Assembly (NCBI GenBank): GCA_020028115.1
Contig: JAHWYA010000019.1
Coordinates: 1-11,948 of the forward strand
Source: Anaeromyxobacter sp.
GTDB taxonomy: Bacteria > Myxococcota > Myxococcia > Myxococcales > Anaeromyxobacteraceae
DNA: 11,948 nt
Direction: 5' to 3'
The notes below the pieces were generated by a model that was not told the DNA's origin, made no database searches, and saw only the letters and a list, made by a program, of their open reading frames with translations. Each line of letters begins with the position of its first letter. The stretch's first letter is position 1. Below, in pieces: positions 1 to 5,815 of this stretch. Made by a program: the position numbers and the translations under genes.

Positions 1-762
1 CACCCACGCGCCGCGGGCGCGGGCGCGGGGGACGAGCTCCTCCGCGGGGTCGAACGCCCCTGTGTTCACGTTGCCCGCCTGCAGGCACACGACCGTCCGC
101 GGGCCGACGGCCGGGAAGGTGCCGGCGCGCATGCGGCCCTGCCCGTCCGCGGGGACCACCGTGACTCGCGACCTCCCGAGGCCGAGCAGCGCGAGCGCCT
201 TCAGCACGCTCACGTGCGCCTCCTCCCCGACCACCACCTCGAGCTCGGGTGCGCCGAAGAGCCCGCGCGACTCGACGTCCCAGCCCTCGCGCGCGAGGAG
301 CGCGTGGCGCGCCGCCGCGAGGGCCGTGAAGTTGGCGAGCGTCGCGCCCGTGACGAAGCCGCCCGCGGCGGTCGCGGGCAGCCCGAGCACGTCGAGGATC
401 CAGCGCAACGCGATCGCCTCGACGCGCGCGGTGCCCGGCGTCACGTCGGAGCGGGCGGAGTTCTGGTCCCACGCGGTGGCGAGCACGCTCGCGGCGACGG
501 TGACGGGCAGCGCGCCTCCGATGACGAAGCCGAAGAAGCGCGGGCCCGCCGTGGCCATCGTGGCGGGTCCGACGAGCTCGTCGAGGTCGGCGAGGATCGC
601 GCCCGCCTCCGCCGGCTCGCCGGGGAGCGGTACGTCGAGCGCGGCGAGCCGCTCGATCGCGGCGGCGGAGGGCGCGACGGGACGCGCTCCGACGGTCTCG
701 AGGTAGCGCGAGGCGCGGTGGGCGGCGTCGCGGAGGAGCGCGGCCGTGTCGGACGTGGGCAT
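1..762 (-). CDS. PLP-dependent group II decarboxylase, C-terminus cut by window edge
   Basis: Reading the minus strand from ATG 762-760 gives 254 codons open to the window edge. The protein resembles the N-terminal half of pyridoxal-phosphate decarboxylases of the aromatic-L-amino-acid/glutamate/tyrosine type, which are cytoplasmic fold type I enzymes. Visible hallmarks are the GPRFFGFVIGG segment (73-83), the TAWDQNSARSDVTPGTARVE region (97-115), the GGFVTGATLANFTALAAAR cofactor phosphate loop (134-152), and EEAHVSVLKAL (180-190), where H183 would stack on the PLP ring. The PLP-binding lysine lies beyond the window, so catalytic competence cannot be judged. The substrate (aromatic amino acid, glutamate, aspartate or other) cannot be told from this half. 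No clear Shine-Dalgarno precedes the ATG (only GGGGGTAG about 11 nt upstream). No good alternative start exists downstream, and residues 6-22 look like a normal N-terminal helix of the family. The start overlaps the plus-strand gene head to head. Confidence 0.85.
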   Translation of the reverse strand, partial: MPTSDTAALLRDAAHRASRYLETVGARPVAPSAAAIERLAALDVPLPGEPAEAGAILADLDELVGPATMATAGPRFFGFVIGGALPVTVAASVLATAWDQNSARSDVTPGTARVEAIALRWILDVLGLPATAAGGFVTGATLANFTALAAARHALLAREGWDVESRGLFGAPELEVVVGEEAHVSVLKALALLGLGRSRVTVVPADGQGRMRAGTFPAVGPRTVVCLQAGNVNTGAFDPAEELVPRARARGAWV

Positions 763-2176
763 GCCCGACGTTCTACCCCCGAGCGGTGCGTGGGGCACGG
801 ATCGCCCGCCGGCCGGGGAGGAGGACGCGCAGCTCCGCTACGAGCAGCTGTCGCGCCTCATCGGCGACGATCCGGGCGGCGCGGGCGACGTCTTCCGGAT
901 GATGATCGAGACGGAGGGCAAGCACCGGAGCGACCTCGTCGCCCGCCGCGCCGCGCTGTTCGCGGACGCGCCGCCGCGCATCGAGATCTCGGTCATGGAC
1001 GAGGGGGTGGAGCGCCCCGACGTCGACGACGACGACCTGCCGAGGACCGCGCGCGAGGCGCTCGAGCTGTCCCGCGACGCGGAGCGGCACGCGTACGAGT
1101 TCTACGAGGCGGCCCTCCCCTGCCTCCGCGATCCCGAGGCGCGGACGTTCTTCGAAGGGCTGATGGAGGAGGAGCTCGAGCACGAGGCGATCCTCGCCGG
1201 CAAGATCGCCGAGCTCGACGCGCGGTCGCCCGCAGGTGCCGCGCCGCGGCGGCCCCGTCCCGCCCCCGCGCCGCAGCCGCGGGCCGACGGCTTCCCGGAT
1301 CCCGAGGCGCTCGCGGCGATCCTGCCGTCGTTCGACGCGGCGACGCGCGCCGTGGCGAGGAGCGTCATCATCGAGGGGATGCCCGAGCGCGCGGTGGCCG
1401 CCGCCCTCGGCGTCTCGCGCCGATCGGTGAGCCGGAAGCTCTCGGGGTTCCTCGGCGTCGCCCGCCGGCACGTCGCGATGGCGGCCGCGGCGGCGACGCT
1501 CACCGGGTGCGCGGGGGGCCTGCGGAACACGGACCTGGAGCAGCAGCGCGCGGAGGTCCGGGTCGACGTGCCGCTGGTGTCGGCTCACGTCCGCGGCGAG
1601 AAGGTGGAGCGGCAGGAACGCAGCGCCCTCGCGCGCCGGGTCCGCGCCGAGGTGGCGCGGCGGATGCCGGGGTACGACTCGGCGACGCACGATCGGATCG
1701 CGCGCACGATCCTCGCGGAGGCGAGGTCGGCGGGGCTGGACCCCCTCCTCGTGCTCGCCGTCATCCACGTGGAGTCGGCCTTCGATCCGGACGCCCTCTC
1801 GCCGGTCGGCGCGGTCGGCCTCATGCAGCTCCTCGAGCCCACCATGGAGGAGGAGCTCCAGCGCTCGGGGCACGAGAAGGCCGAGCCGAACGATCCGATC
1901 GCGAACGTGACGGCCGGCGTCCGCTACCTGCGCCGGCTGCTCAAGACCTTCGGCGGCGAGGTCGATGTCGCGCTCATGGCCTACAACGCGGGCCCGGGCC
2001 GGATCCTCGGCCACCTGAAGGCGGGCGAGATCCCGGTGCGCTTCCGGGAGTATCCCGAGCGCGTGAACAGGGAGCTCACCCGGCTGCGGCTCGCGCTGGA
2101 CACGAGCGAGACGCCGCCGTCGCTGACGCGCGGCAACGCCAGCAAGAGCGGGGGCGGACCGGGGGACGCGGCCTGA
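746..2176 (+). CDS. Ferritin-like domain + HTH + SLT lytic transglycosylase, apparent fusion
   Basis: The open frame encodes 476 aa. GTG 746 has GGAGG at 732-736; ATG 761 is an alternative start. Residues about 26-158 form a ferritin/rubrerythrin-like four-helix bundle with candidate metal ligands E55, E57, H60, E113, E118 and EEELEHEAIL (141-150). After a Pro/Arg-rich linker (160-182), residues 195-243 read as a sigma-region-4-like helix-turn-helix (ALGVSRRSVSRKL). Directly after it comes a hydrophobic AMAAAAATLTGC stretch with a lipobox-like Cys255. Residues about 300-445 are an SLT (Slt70/MltC-type) domain: VESAFDPDALSPVGAVGLMQ with catalytic E343, then NDPIANVTAGVRYLRRLL and ALMAYNAGPGR. 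The SLT domain should cut peptidoglycan in the periplasm, which is incompatible with a cytoplasmic ferritin/HTH front. This may be two overlapping genes in one frame, a real fusion, or a lost stop. The domain calls are firm, the single-protein model is not. Confidence 0.75.
   Translation: MSDVGMPDVLPPSGAWGTDRPPAGEEDAQLRYEQLSRLIGDDPGGAGDVFRMMIETEGKHRSDLVARRAALFADAPPRIEISVMDEGVERPDVDDDDLPRTAREALELSRDAERHAYEFYEAALPCLRDPEARTFFEGLMEEELEHEAILAGKIAELDARSPAGAAPRRPRPAPAPQPRADGFPDPEALAAILPSFDAATRAVARSVIIEGMPERAVAAALGVSRRSVSRKLSGFLGVARRHVAMAAAAATLTGCAGGLRNTDLEQQRAEVRVDVPLVSAHVRGEKVERQERSALARRVRAEVARRMPGYDSATHDRIARTILAEARSAGLDPLLVLAVIHVESAFDPDALSPVGAVGLMQLLEPTMEEELQRSGHEKAEPNDPIANVTAGVRYLRRLLKTFGGEVDVALMAYNAGPGRILGHLKAGEIPVRFREYPERVNRELTRLRLALDTSETPPSLTRGNASKSGGGPGDAA
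1427..1510 (+). other. Possible internal start and lipoprotein signal peptide for the SLT domain
   Basis: Within the 746-2176 frame, GTG 1427 (codon 228) would begin a 28-residue segment ending at Cys255: basic residues (RK, then RR), a short hydrophobic run AMAAAAATLTG, and an LTGC lipobox. This is what a lipoprotein lytic transglycosylase should begin with. Initiation here would give a protein of about 249 aa ending at 2176. GTG 1394 and ATG 1478 are other in-frame candidates, but the latter leaves only ten residues before the Cys. The same codons encode the recognition helix of the HTH in the long product, so the two readings would share sequence. No strong Shine-Dalgarno is evident before GTG 1427. 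Confidence 0.4.
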
Positions 2177-2210
2177 GCCAGGCCGGGCGCGCCGAGGGCG
2201 GAGACCGCGA

Positions 2211-2225
2211 CCGGCGCTACGCCGG
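2211..2225. terminator. Small GC hairpin between convergent genes
   Basis: CCGGCG (2211-2216), CTA, CGCCGG (2220-2225) is a perfect 6-bp stem with a 3-nt loop. The loop is the stop codon of the minus-strand rhodanese gene. It lies between two convergent genes whose ends are 41 nt apart. There is no T-tract on either side, so it is only a weak candidate for a bidirectional terminator. Confidence 0.25.
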
Positions 2226-2573
2226 GAGGTGGTGCAGCCCGCCGGCGTTCACGACCTGGTCGTAGCCGGCCCGCTCGAGGATGCGCGCCGCCGAGGCGCT
2301 CCGCATCCCGGAGGCGCAATACAGGACGATCGGCCGGTTCTTCGGGAGCTCCTTCAGGCGGCCGGGGAGCGCGTCGAGCGGGATGTTCACCGCGCCCGGA
2401 TAGGCCCCGGCGGCGAACTCGCCGGGCGTCCGGACGTCCACGATCTTCGCGCCCGCCTTGATCTTCTCGAGGACGACGTCAGCCGGCGCGCGCCGCACGA
2501 GCAACCGGCGGGCGAGGACGAACGCCACCGCGACCCCTCCCGCGATGACCCACGTCCATTCCTGGGTGTTCAT
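2217..2573 (-). CDS. Membrane-anchored rhodanese-like sulfurtransferase
   Basis: The protein is 118 aa: one N-terminal membrane helix (about residues 8-21, followed by RRLLVRR) and a single rhodanese domain (about 31-117). Key motifs are KIVDVRTPGEFAAGAYPGAVNIP (43-65) and the active-site loop YCASGMRS with catalytic C86, where a persulfide would form. The arginine cluster after the helix predicts that the domain faces the cytoplasm. Single-domain rhodaneses transfer sulfane sulfur to thiol acceptors or cyanide; the physiological acceptor here is unknown. It lies 108 nt downstream of cstA on the same strand, but a hairpin follows cstA, so co-transcription is uncertain. It converges with the SLT gene. 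ATG 2573-2571 is the only convincing start, although no clear ribosome binding site precedes it. Confidence 0.85.
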   Translation of the reverse strand: MNTQEWTWVIAGGVAVAFVLARRLLVRRAPADVVLEKIKAGAKIVDVRTPGEFAAGAYPGAVNIPLDALPGRLKELPKNRPIVLYCASGMRSASAARILERAGYDQVVNAGGLHHLPA

Positions 2574-2639
2574 GGCGCGTGAGAGCCGCGGGCGGCGGAC
2601 ACGGTTCGCGGCGGCCGCACCCGTGCCCCATGACGGCGT

Positions 2640-2673
2640 CCGGGAGCCGGCGGGACTCGTCCGCCGGCCCCGG
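2640..2673 (-). terminator. Hairpin downstream of cstA
   Basis: GCCGGCGG (2646-2653) and CCGCCGGC (2661-2668) form a perfect 8-bp stem with a 7-nt loop. CCGGG (2640-2644) and CCCGG (2669-2673) extend it by 5 bp past a single bulged A at 2645. It begins about 9 nt beyond the cstA stop codon on the minus strand, where an intrinsic terminator would sit. No T-run follows, so it could be a Rho-assisted or attenuating structure, or simply an mRNA 3'-end stabiliser. Confidence 0.4.
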
Positions 2674-2681
2674 AGCCGGGA

Positions 2682-4394
2682 TCAGGCCGCTGCCGCGTTC
2701 GCGCCGGGCGCGGGCGGCGCCTCGGCCCGCGCTCGCCGGACCGCCCGCACGGCCTCGAGGATGAGGAACAGCGTGAGGGCGAAGAGCAGGACGGCGACGG
2801 CCGCGTTCGCGACCGACGGCACGACGAGGACACCGGTCTTCGCGTCCACCGCCGCCTTCGAGAACTGCACGAACTGACCGACGAGCGACCAGAGGGTGAT
2901 GGCCATGAGGAAGATCATCGGCGCGAAGGTGAACCAGCTGCGCTTCCCCATCCGCTTCAGCCAGACGGTCACGGCGAGCAGCGTCAGCGCGGCGAGGAGC
3001 TGGTTCGAGGTCCCGAACAGCGTCCAGAACGTCCGGTAGCCGCCCGGGCCAGCCGTGACGAGGACGACCGCGGGGACCGCCGCGGTCACGGCGGTCGCCA
3101 CGGCGGCCGCGACGCGGCCGTGCGCGTTGGCGAGCTCCTGGAGGATGTAGCGGCCGAGCCGCGTCGCGACGTCGAGCGTGTCGAAGACGAACGTGGAGAA
3201 CGCCATCGCGCCGAACGTGGCGGCGAACAGGAACGCGCCGTCGCCGATGATGACGGTGAGGAACCGCGCGAGGCCGTCGCCGTAGATCCGGCCGGGGGCG
3301 ACACCCTTCGACGCCTCCGGCGCGACGATCATGATCGTGGCGAGCGCGATGAGGGCGACGAACCCCTCGAGCAGCATGCCGCCGTAGCCGACCGGCTTGC
3401 AGTCGCTCTCCTTCGCGATCTGCTTCGAGGTCGTCCCGGAGCAGACGAGGCCGTGGAACCCCGAGCAGGCGCCGCAGGCGATGGTGACGAACAGGAACGG
3501 GAGCATCGAGCCGGAGAGCCCGAGCGCGGGGGCCACGGTCATCAGCGGCTGCTTCACCTCGAAGCCGCCGAAGAAGATCCCGACGATGCCCACCGCGAGC
3601 GCCATGTAGAGCACGAAGCCGCCGAGGTAGCCGCGCGGCTGGAGGAGCATCCAGACCGGCAGCAGCGACGCGATGAAGCAGTACACCATGATCGTGACGG
3701 CCCACGTCGTCTGCGAGAACACGAGCAGCGTCGAGACCTGGGTGCCGAGCCACACGGCGCCGAGGCTCGCGGGCGCGAAGACGAGCGTGACGAGCCAGAG
3801 CGGCGGGTTCCACTTCCGCTGCACGAGCCCCATCACGATGGAGAGGACGAGGTACGTCGTCGAGGCGAACGCGACGGCGCCGCCCTTGTTGAAGGCGAAG
3901 CTCCCCTCGAGCTCCTCGGTCTTCCCGACGAACGTCGCGGCGGTGATGTCGGCGAAGGCGATGATCAGGTAGACGAGCGCGATCCAGATGAAGGCGAGCA
4001 TCGCGATCCAGGCGCGACGGCCGAGGTTCTCCTTCACGATCTCGGCGATCGAGTGGGCGCGGTGACGGACGCTCGCGACGAGGGCCGAGAAGTCGTGGAC
4101 GGCGCCGATGAAGACGACGCCGAGCGCGATCCACAGGATCGACGGGCCCCAGCCGAACAGCTGGCAGGCCAGGATCGGCCCAGCGATCGGGCCGGCGGCG
4201 GCGATGGCGCTGAAGTGCTGGCCGAGGAGGAAGAAGCGCGGCGTCGGCACGTAGTCGACGCCGTCGTTGACCTCGACCGCCGGCGTCCTCTTGCCGTCGT
4301 CGAGGTTGTACTGACGGGCGATGAGGCGCCCGTAGAGCGTGTAGCCGAGCGTGAGGATCACAACCACGATGATGGCGAGCAGCGAGAGGCTCAT
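2682..4394 (-). CDS. cstA: CstA family carbon-starvation / pyruvate-peptide transporter
   Basis: The product is 570 aa with many membrane helices, beginning with a helix at residues 5-20. It is shorter than E. coli CstA/BtsT (about 700 aa) but within the range of compact CstA proteins. Family motifs visible are [20 protein letters not shown] (66-84), [21 protein letters not shown] (98-118), [20 protein letters not shown] (307-326), [21 protein letters not shown] (400-420) and [17 protein letters not shown]. Known members import pyruvate (BtsT, CstA) or are implicated in peptide uptake during carbon limitation; the substrate here is not decidable. ATG 4394-4392 was chosen because GGAGG at 4405-4401 lies 6 nt upstream and the membrane helix begins at once; the frame is open 41 codons further upstream but low in family character. 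The start overlaps the stop of a 24-codon leader ORF (ATGA). A CRP-like palindrome lies about 115 nt upstream of the start. Confidence 0.92.
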   Translation of the reverse strand: MSLSLLAIIVVVILTLGYTLYGRLIARQYNLDDGKRTPAVEVNDGVDYVPTPRFFLLGQHFSAIAAAGPIAGPILACQLFGWGPSILWIALGVVFIGAVHDFSALVASVRHRAHSIAEIVKENLGRRAWIAMLAFIWIALVYLIIAFADITAATFVGKTEELEGSFAFNKGGAVAFASTTYLVLSIVMGLVQRKWNPPLWLVTLVFAPASLGAVWLGTQVSTLLVFSQTTWAVTIMVYCFIASLLPVWMLLQPRGYLGGFVLYMALAVGIVGIFFGGFEVKQPLMTVAPALGLSGSMLPFLFVTIACGACSGFHGLVCSGTTSKQIAKESDCKPVGYGGMLLEGFVALIALATIMIVAPEASKGVAPGRIYGDGLARFLTVIIGDGAFLFAATFGAMAFSTFVFDTLDVATRLGRYILQELANAHGRVAAAVATAVTAAVPAVVLVTAGPGGYRTFWTLFGTSNQLLAALTLLAVTVWLKRMGKRSWFTFAPMIFLMAITLWSLVGQFVQFSKAAVDAKTGVLVVPSVANAAVAVLLFALTLFLILEAVRAVRRARAEAPPAPGANAAAA

Positions 4395-4465
4395 GGGTTC
4401 CCTCCGTCGAGTGCGCGGCCGGCGGACGGCGAGCGGCGCCGGAAATTCTCCGGAGCGTGCGCCAT
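4391..4465 (-). CDS. 24-codon leader ORF translationally coupled to cstA
   Basis: ATG 4465-4463 on the minus strand is preceded by AAGGAGG with ideal 6-nt spacing, the best Shine-Dalgarno seen in the window. The frame runs 24 codons and ends in TGA at 4393-4391, overlapping the cstA ATG as ATGA. The peptide starts [16 protein letters not shown] and ends GGNP; it is basic, has no hydrophobic segment, and I do not recognise it. The cstA ribosome binding site (GGAGGG) forms its GGA GGG codons, so ribosomes finishing the leader would sit at the cstA start. A small CCGGA/TCCGG dyad lies inside it (4439-4453). It could be a regulatory leader, or a small protein in its own right. It is too short for statistical support, and the evidence is the Shine-Dalgarno plus the exact overlap. 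Confidence 0.55.
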   Translation of the reverse strand: MAHAPENFRRRSPSAGRALDGGNP

Positions 4466-4471
4466 CGGGGG

Positions 4472-4478
4472 CCTCCTT
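4472..4478 (-). promoter_or_regulatory. Strong ribosome binding site of the cstA leader ORF
   Basis: AAGGAGG on the minus strand sits 6 nt before ATG 4465. It is not in a position to serve the cstA start at 4394, which has its own GGAGGG. It therefore argues that the 24-codon ORF is translated. Confidence 0.55.
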
Positions 4479-4497
4479 GGCTCGCGGCACGCTGCCG

Positions 4498-4522
4498 CGC
4501 GTGTGACTGAACGTCACACGCG
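4498..4522. promoter_or_regulatory. Perfect 10-bp palindrome, CRP/FNR-like operator candidate
   Basis: CGCGTGTGAC (4498-4507) and GTCACACGCG (4513-4522) are exact reverse complements around TGAAC. The core TGTGA...TCACA equals the half-sites of the CRP family consensus, but with 7 nt between them instead of the canonical 6. It lies between the divergent cstA leader (ATG 4465) and the BON-domain gene (ATG 4596), so it could control either or both. E. coli cstA is activated by cAMP-CRP, which makes the match suggestive. It could also be a different dimeric regulator's site or an RNA hairpin. Confidence 0.5.
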
Positions 4523-4547
4523 GCGGGGTGCCGCGGGCCCCGCCGCG
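4519..4547. repeat. GC-rich inverted repeat overlapping the palindrome
   Basis: CGCGGCGGGG (4519-4528) and CCCCGCCGCG (4538-4547) form a perfect 10-bp stem with a 9-nt loop. Its left arm shares four bases (4519-4522) with the right arm of the TGTGAC palindrome, so as RNA the two hairpins could not both form fully. It lies about 50 nt upstream of the BON-domain gene start, probably in its 5' untranslated or promoter region. Confidence 0.4.
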
Positions 4548-4595
4548 GCGCTACCTTCGATCCATGTCCTGAACATTCCGGGCGGGGGGGAAGAA

Positions 4596-5087
4596 ATGTT
4601 GAAGACCTTGATCGGTCGCGCGAGCCGAGGACGCGAGTTTTCGTGGCCGGCGTTCCTCCTCGGCGCTTCCGCGGGCGTGATCGCGGCGTCGCTGTTCGAT
4701 CCGCGGCGAGGCGCGGCGCGGCGAGCCTGGCTCCGCGACAAGGGGCGTTCGCTCTCCAGGCAGGCAAAGGAGGAGGCCCGCCGCCGCGGGAAGGACGTCG
4801 CGCAGCGGGCCAAGGGGCGCCGGTACGAGCTGGCGCACGCCGACGAGGAGGTGCCCGACGATCTGCTCGTCGAGCGGGTCCGGGCGCAGCTCGGCAAGCG
4901 CGTGCGGCACGCGCGCGCGCTCCAGGTCAGCGTGTCCGAGGGGTGCGTCGTCCTCTCCGGGCACGTCCTGCGGGACGAGGTGAAGGGGCTCCTCGAGATC
5001 GTGGAGGAGGTCCGCGGCGTGAAGCGGATCGAGAACCGGCTGGACGTCCGCGATCGGCCCGGGAGCGAGCCGAGCCTCCAGCGGTGA
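4596..5087 (+). CDS. Membrane-anchored BON-domain protein
   Basis: The protein is 163 aa. After a short N-terminus, residues 18-33 ([16 protein letters not shown]) form a membrane or glycine-zipper-like helix, followed by DPRRGAARR and a highly basic helical stretch (38-77), as in YtxH-like proteins. Residues about 86-153 form a BON domain: [12 protein letters not shown], then [23 protein letters not shown] and [16 protein letters not shown] domains occur in OsmY-type envelope proteins and are thought to bind phospholipid or help in envelope stress. The frame is open far upstream, but ATG 4596 is preceded by a GGGGGGG/AAG purine run and the family N-terminus begins here. It diverges from cstA and converges with the secreted-protein gene. 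Its precise role is unknown. Confidence 0.85.
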   Translation: MLKTLIGRASRGREFSWPAFLLGASAGVIAASLFDPRRGAARRAWLRDKGRSLSRQAKEEARRRGKDVAQRAKGRRYELAHADEEVPDDLLVERVRAQLGKRVRHARALQVSVSEGCVVLSGHVLRDEVKGLLEIVEEVRGVKRIENRLDVRDRPGSEPSLQR

Positions 5088-5111
5088 GCCGCGCTAGCCT
5101 GGTGGACGCGC

Positions 5112-5142
5112 CGACCGGGCGGTCTCCGGTCCCGCCCGGTCG
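5112..5142. terminator. Bidirectional GC hairpin between convergent genes
   Basis: CGACCGGGCGG (5112-5122) and CCGCCCGGTCG (5132-5142) are perfect reverse complements, an 11-bp stem with a 9-nt loop. It sits between the stop of the BON-domain gene (5087) and the stop of the minus-strand secreted-protein gene (5171), as expected of a shared terminator. It lacks a T-tract on both sides. Confidence 0.55.
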
Positions 5143-5170
5143 CTGCGTTCCCCGGCCTACCGCGTGCCGG

Positions 5171-5701
5171 TCACTTGGGCGCCGGCGCCGTGCTCGGCTC
5201 GGATGGAGTCGAGGTGCCCGGCGTCGAGGGAGTGCGCTCGCCACCGGACGGCTTCTGCTCCGGCGCCTGGCCCGAGGTCCCCGTCCCGCTCTTCGTCCCC
5301 TCGGTCACCGAGATCCGCTTCGCCACGTTGGTCGTCTTGTTCTCGACGGTGAAGCTCGCCCGCACCTCCTGGCCCTCGGACAGATCGCTCGCGCTCTTGA
5401 CGTTTCCACCCGAGAACTGCGCGTCGGAGTCGATCTTGAACTCCACCACCGCGCCCATGTGCTCCATGAACAGCCTGCTCGGGCTCGCCTGCAGCACGCG
5501 ACCGCGCATCTCCTGCGAGCTCGCCACCCCCGCGGTTCCCGAGCTGGCGGTTCCCGAGCTGGCCGCTCCGGAGCTCCCTGCTCCCTTCGCCGGCTCCGAG
5601 GCCGCCGACTTGTCCTTCTGCTTGTCGCCCGCGCGTACCTCGCCCGCTCCCAGCACGAGCGCCGCGCCGACGCCTACCCACGCCATCACCTGTCGTCTCA
5701 T
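5171..5701 (-). CDS. Secreted low-complexity protein of unknown function
   Basis: The protein is 176 aa. Residues 1-24 are a classic signal peptide (MRRQ, hydrophobic VMAWVGVGAALVLGAG, cleavage near VRA-G25). A Lys/Ser/Ala/Gly linker follows (25-62) that includes repeats of SSGTA. Residues 64-133 look folded: MRGRVLQASPSRLFMEHMG, VVEFKIDSDAQF, LSEGQEVRASFTVENKTTNVAKRISV. This pattern of short beta strands around a value-setting loop resembles small OB-like periplasmic domains such as DUF5666-type proteins, though I would not assign it. The C-terminus (134-176) is Pro/Ser/Thr/Gly-rich and probably disordered. It likely acts in the periplasm or at the surface. It lies 114 nt downstream of sco1 on the same strand and converges with the BON gene. 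AAGGGGACCTCG precedes the ATG. Confidence 0.7.
   Translation of the reverse strand: MRRQVMAWVGVGAALVLGAGEVRAGDKQKDKSAASEPAKGAGSSGAASSGTASSGTAGVASSQEMRGRVLQASPSRLFMEHMGAVVEFKIDSDAQFSGGNVKSASDLSEGQEVRASFTVENKTTNVAKRISVTEGTKSGTGTSGQAPEQKPSGGERTPSTPGTSTPSEPSTAPAPK
5533..5577 (-). repeat. 15-bp tandem repeat inside the secreted-protein gene
   Basis: CGGTTCCCGAGCTGG occurs twice exactly in tandem (5533-5547, 5548-5562), followed by a degenerate third unit (5563-5577). On the coding strand each unit encodes a five-residue step of the Ser/Gly/Thr/Ala linker (SSGTA-like), so copy-number change would lengthen or shorten the linker without a frameshift. Confidence 0.75.
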
Positions 5702-5815
5702 CGAGGTCCCCTTCCCGACCGCACGTTGCCTGCAACTCAGAGTTACTGCGCGCGGACCTCGAACGTAAGCGGCCGCGGCCGCCGCGGCGAACCCGCTCGG
5801 CCGAAGCTCGGGACG
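5701..5815 (-). other. sco1 to secreted-protein gene spacer with dyads
   Basis: The 114-nt spacer holds a 9-bp inverted repeat, TCGAGGTCC (5701-5709) and GGACCTCGA (5754-5762), whose proximal arm covers the first base of the start codon of the downstream gene. Between the arms is a small AACTC-A-GAGTT dyad (5734-5744). A GC palindrome GCGGCCGCGGCCGC lies at 5769-5782. I see no convincing -35/-10 pair. The long inverted repeat could fold the leader so that the start region is paired, but its loop is 44 nt. Confidence 0.3.

Noticed and set aside
214..2265. 683-aa plus-strand frame across two genes
   Set aside because: It is Arg/Gly/Ala-rich with no domains, and runs over the decarboxylase and the ferritin/SLT gene in other frames. 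It is a typical GC-rich shadow frame.
3120..4595. Upstream extension of the BON-domain frame
   Set aside because: The extension is antisense to cstA and consists of charged low-complexity sequence. The BON protein begins naturally at ATG 4596.
2479..4767. 762-aa minus-strand frame across cstA
   Set aside because: It is an Arg-rich shadow of cstA in another frame; cstA has clear family motifs and the shadow has none.
5769..5782. 14-bp perfect GC palindrome GCGGCCGCGGCCGC
   Set aside because: It is made only of GGCCGC repeats in a 70% GC genome and so is expected by chance. It has no flanking terminator or operator features.
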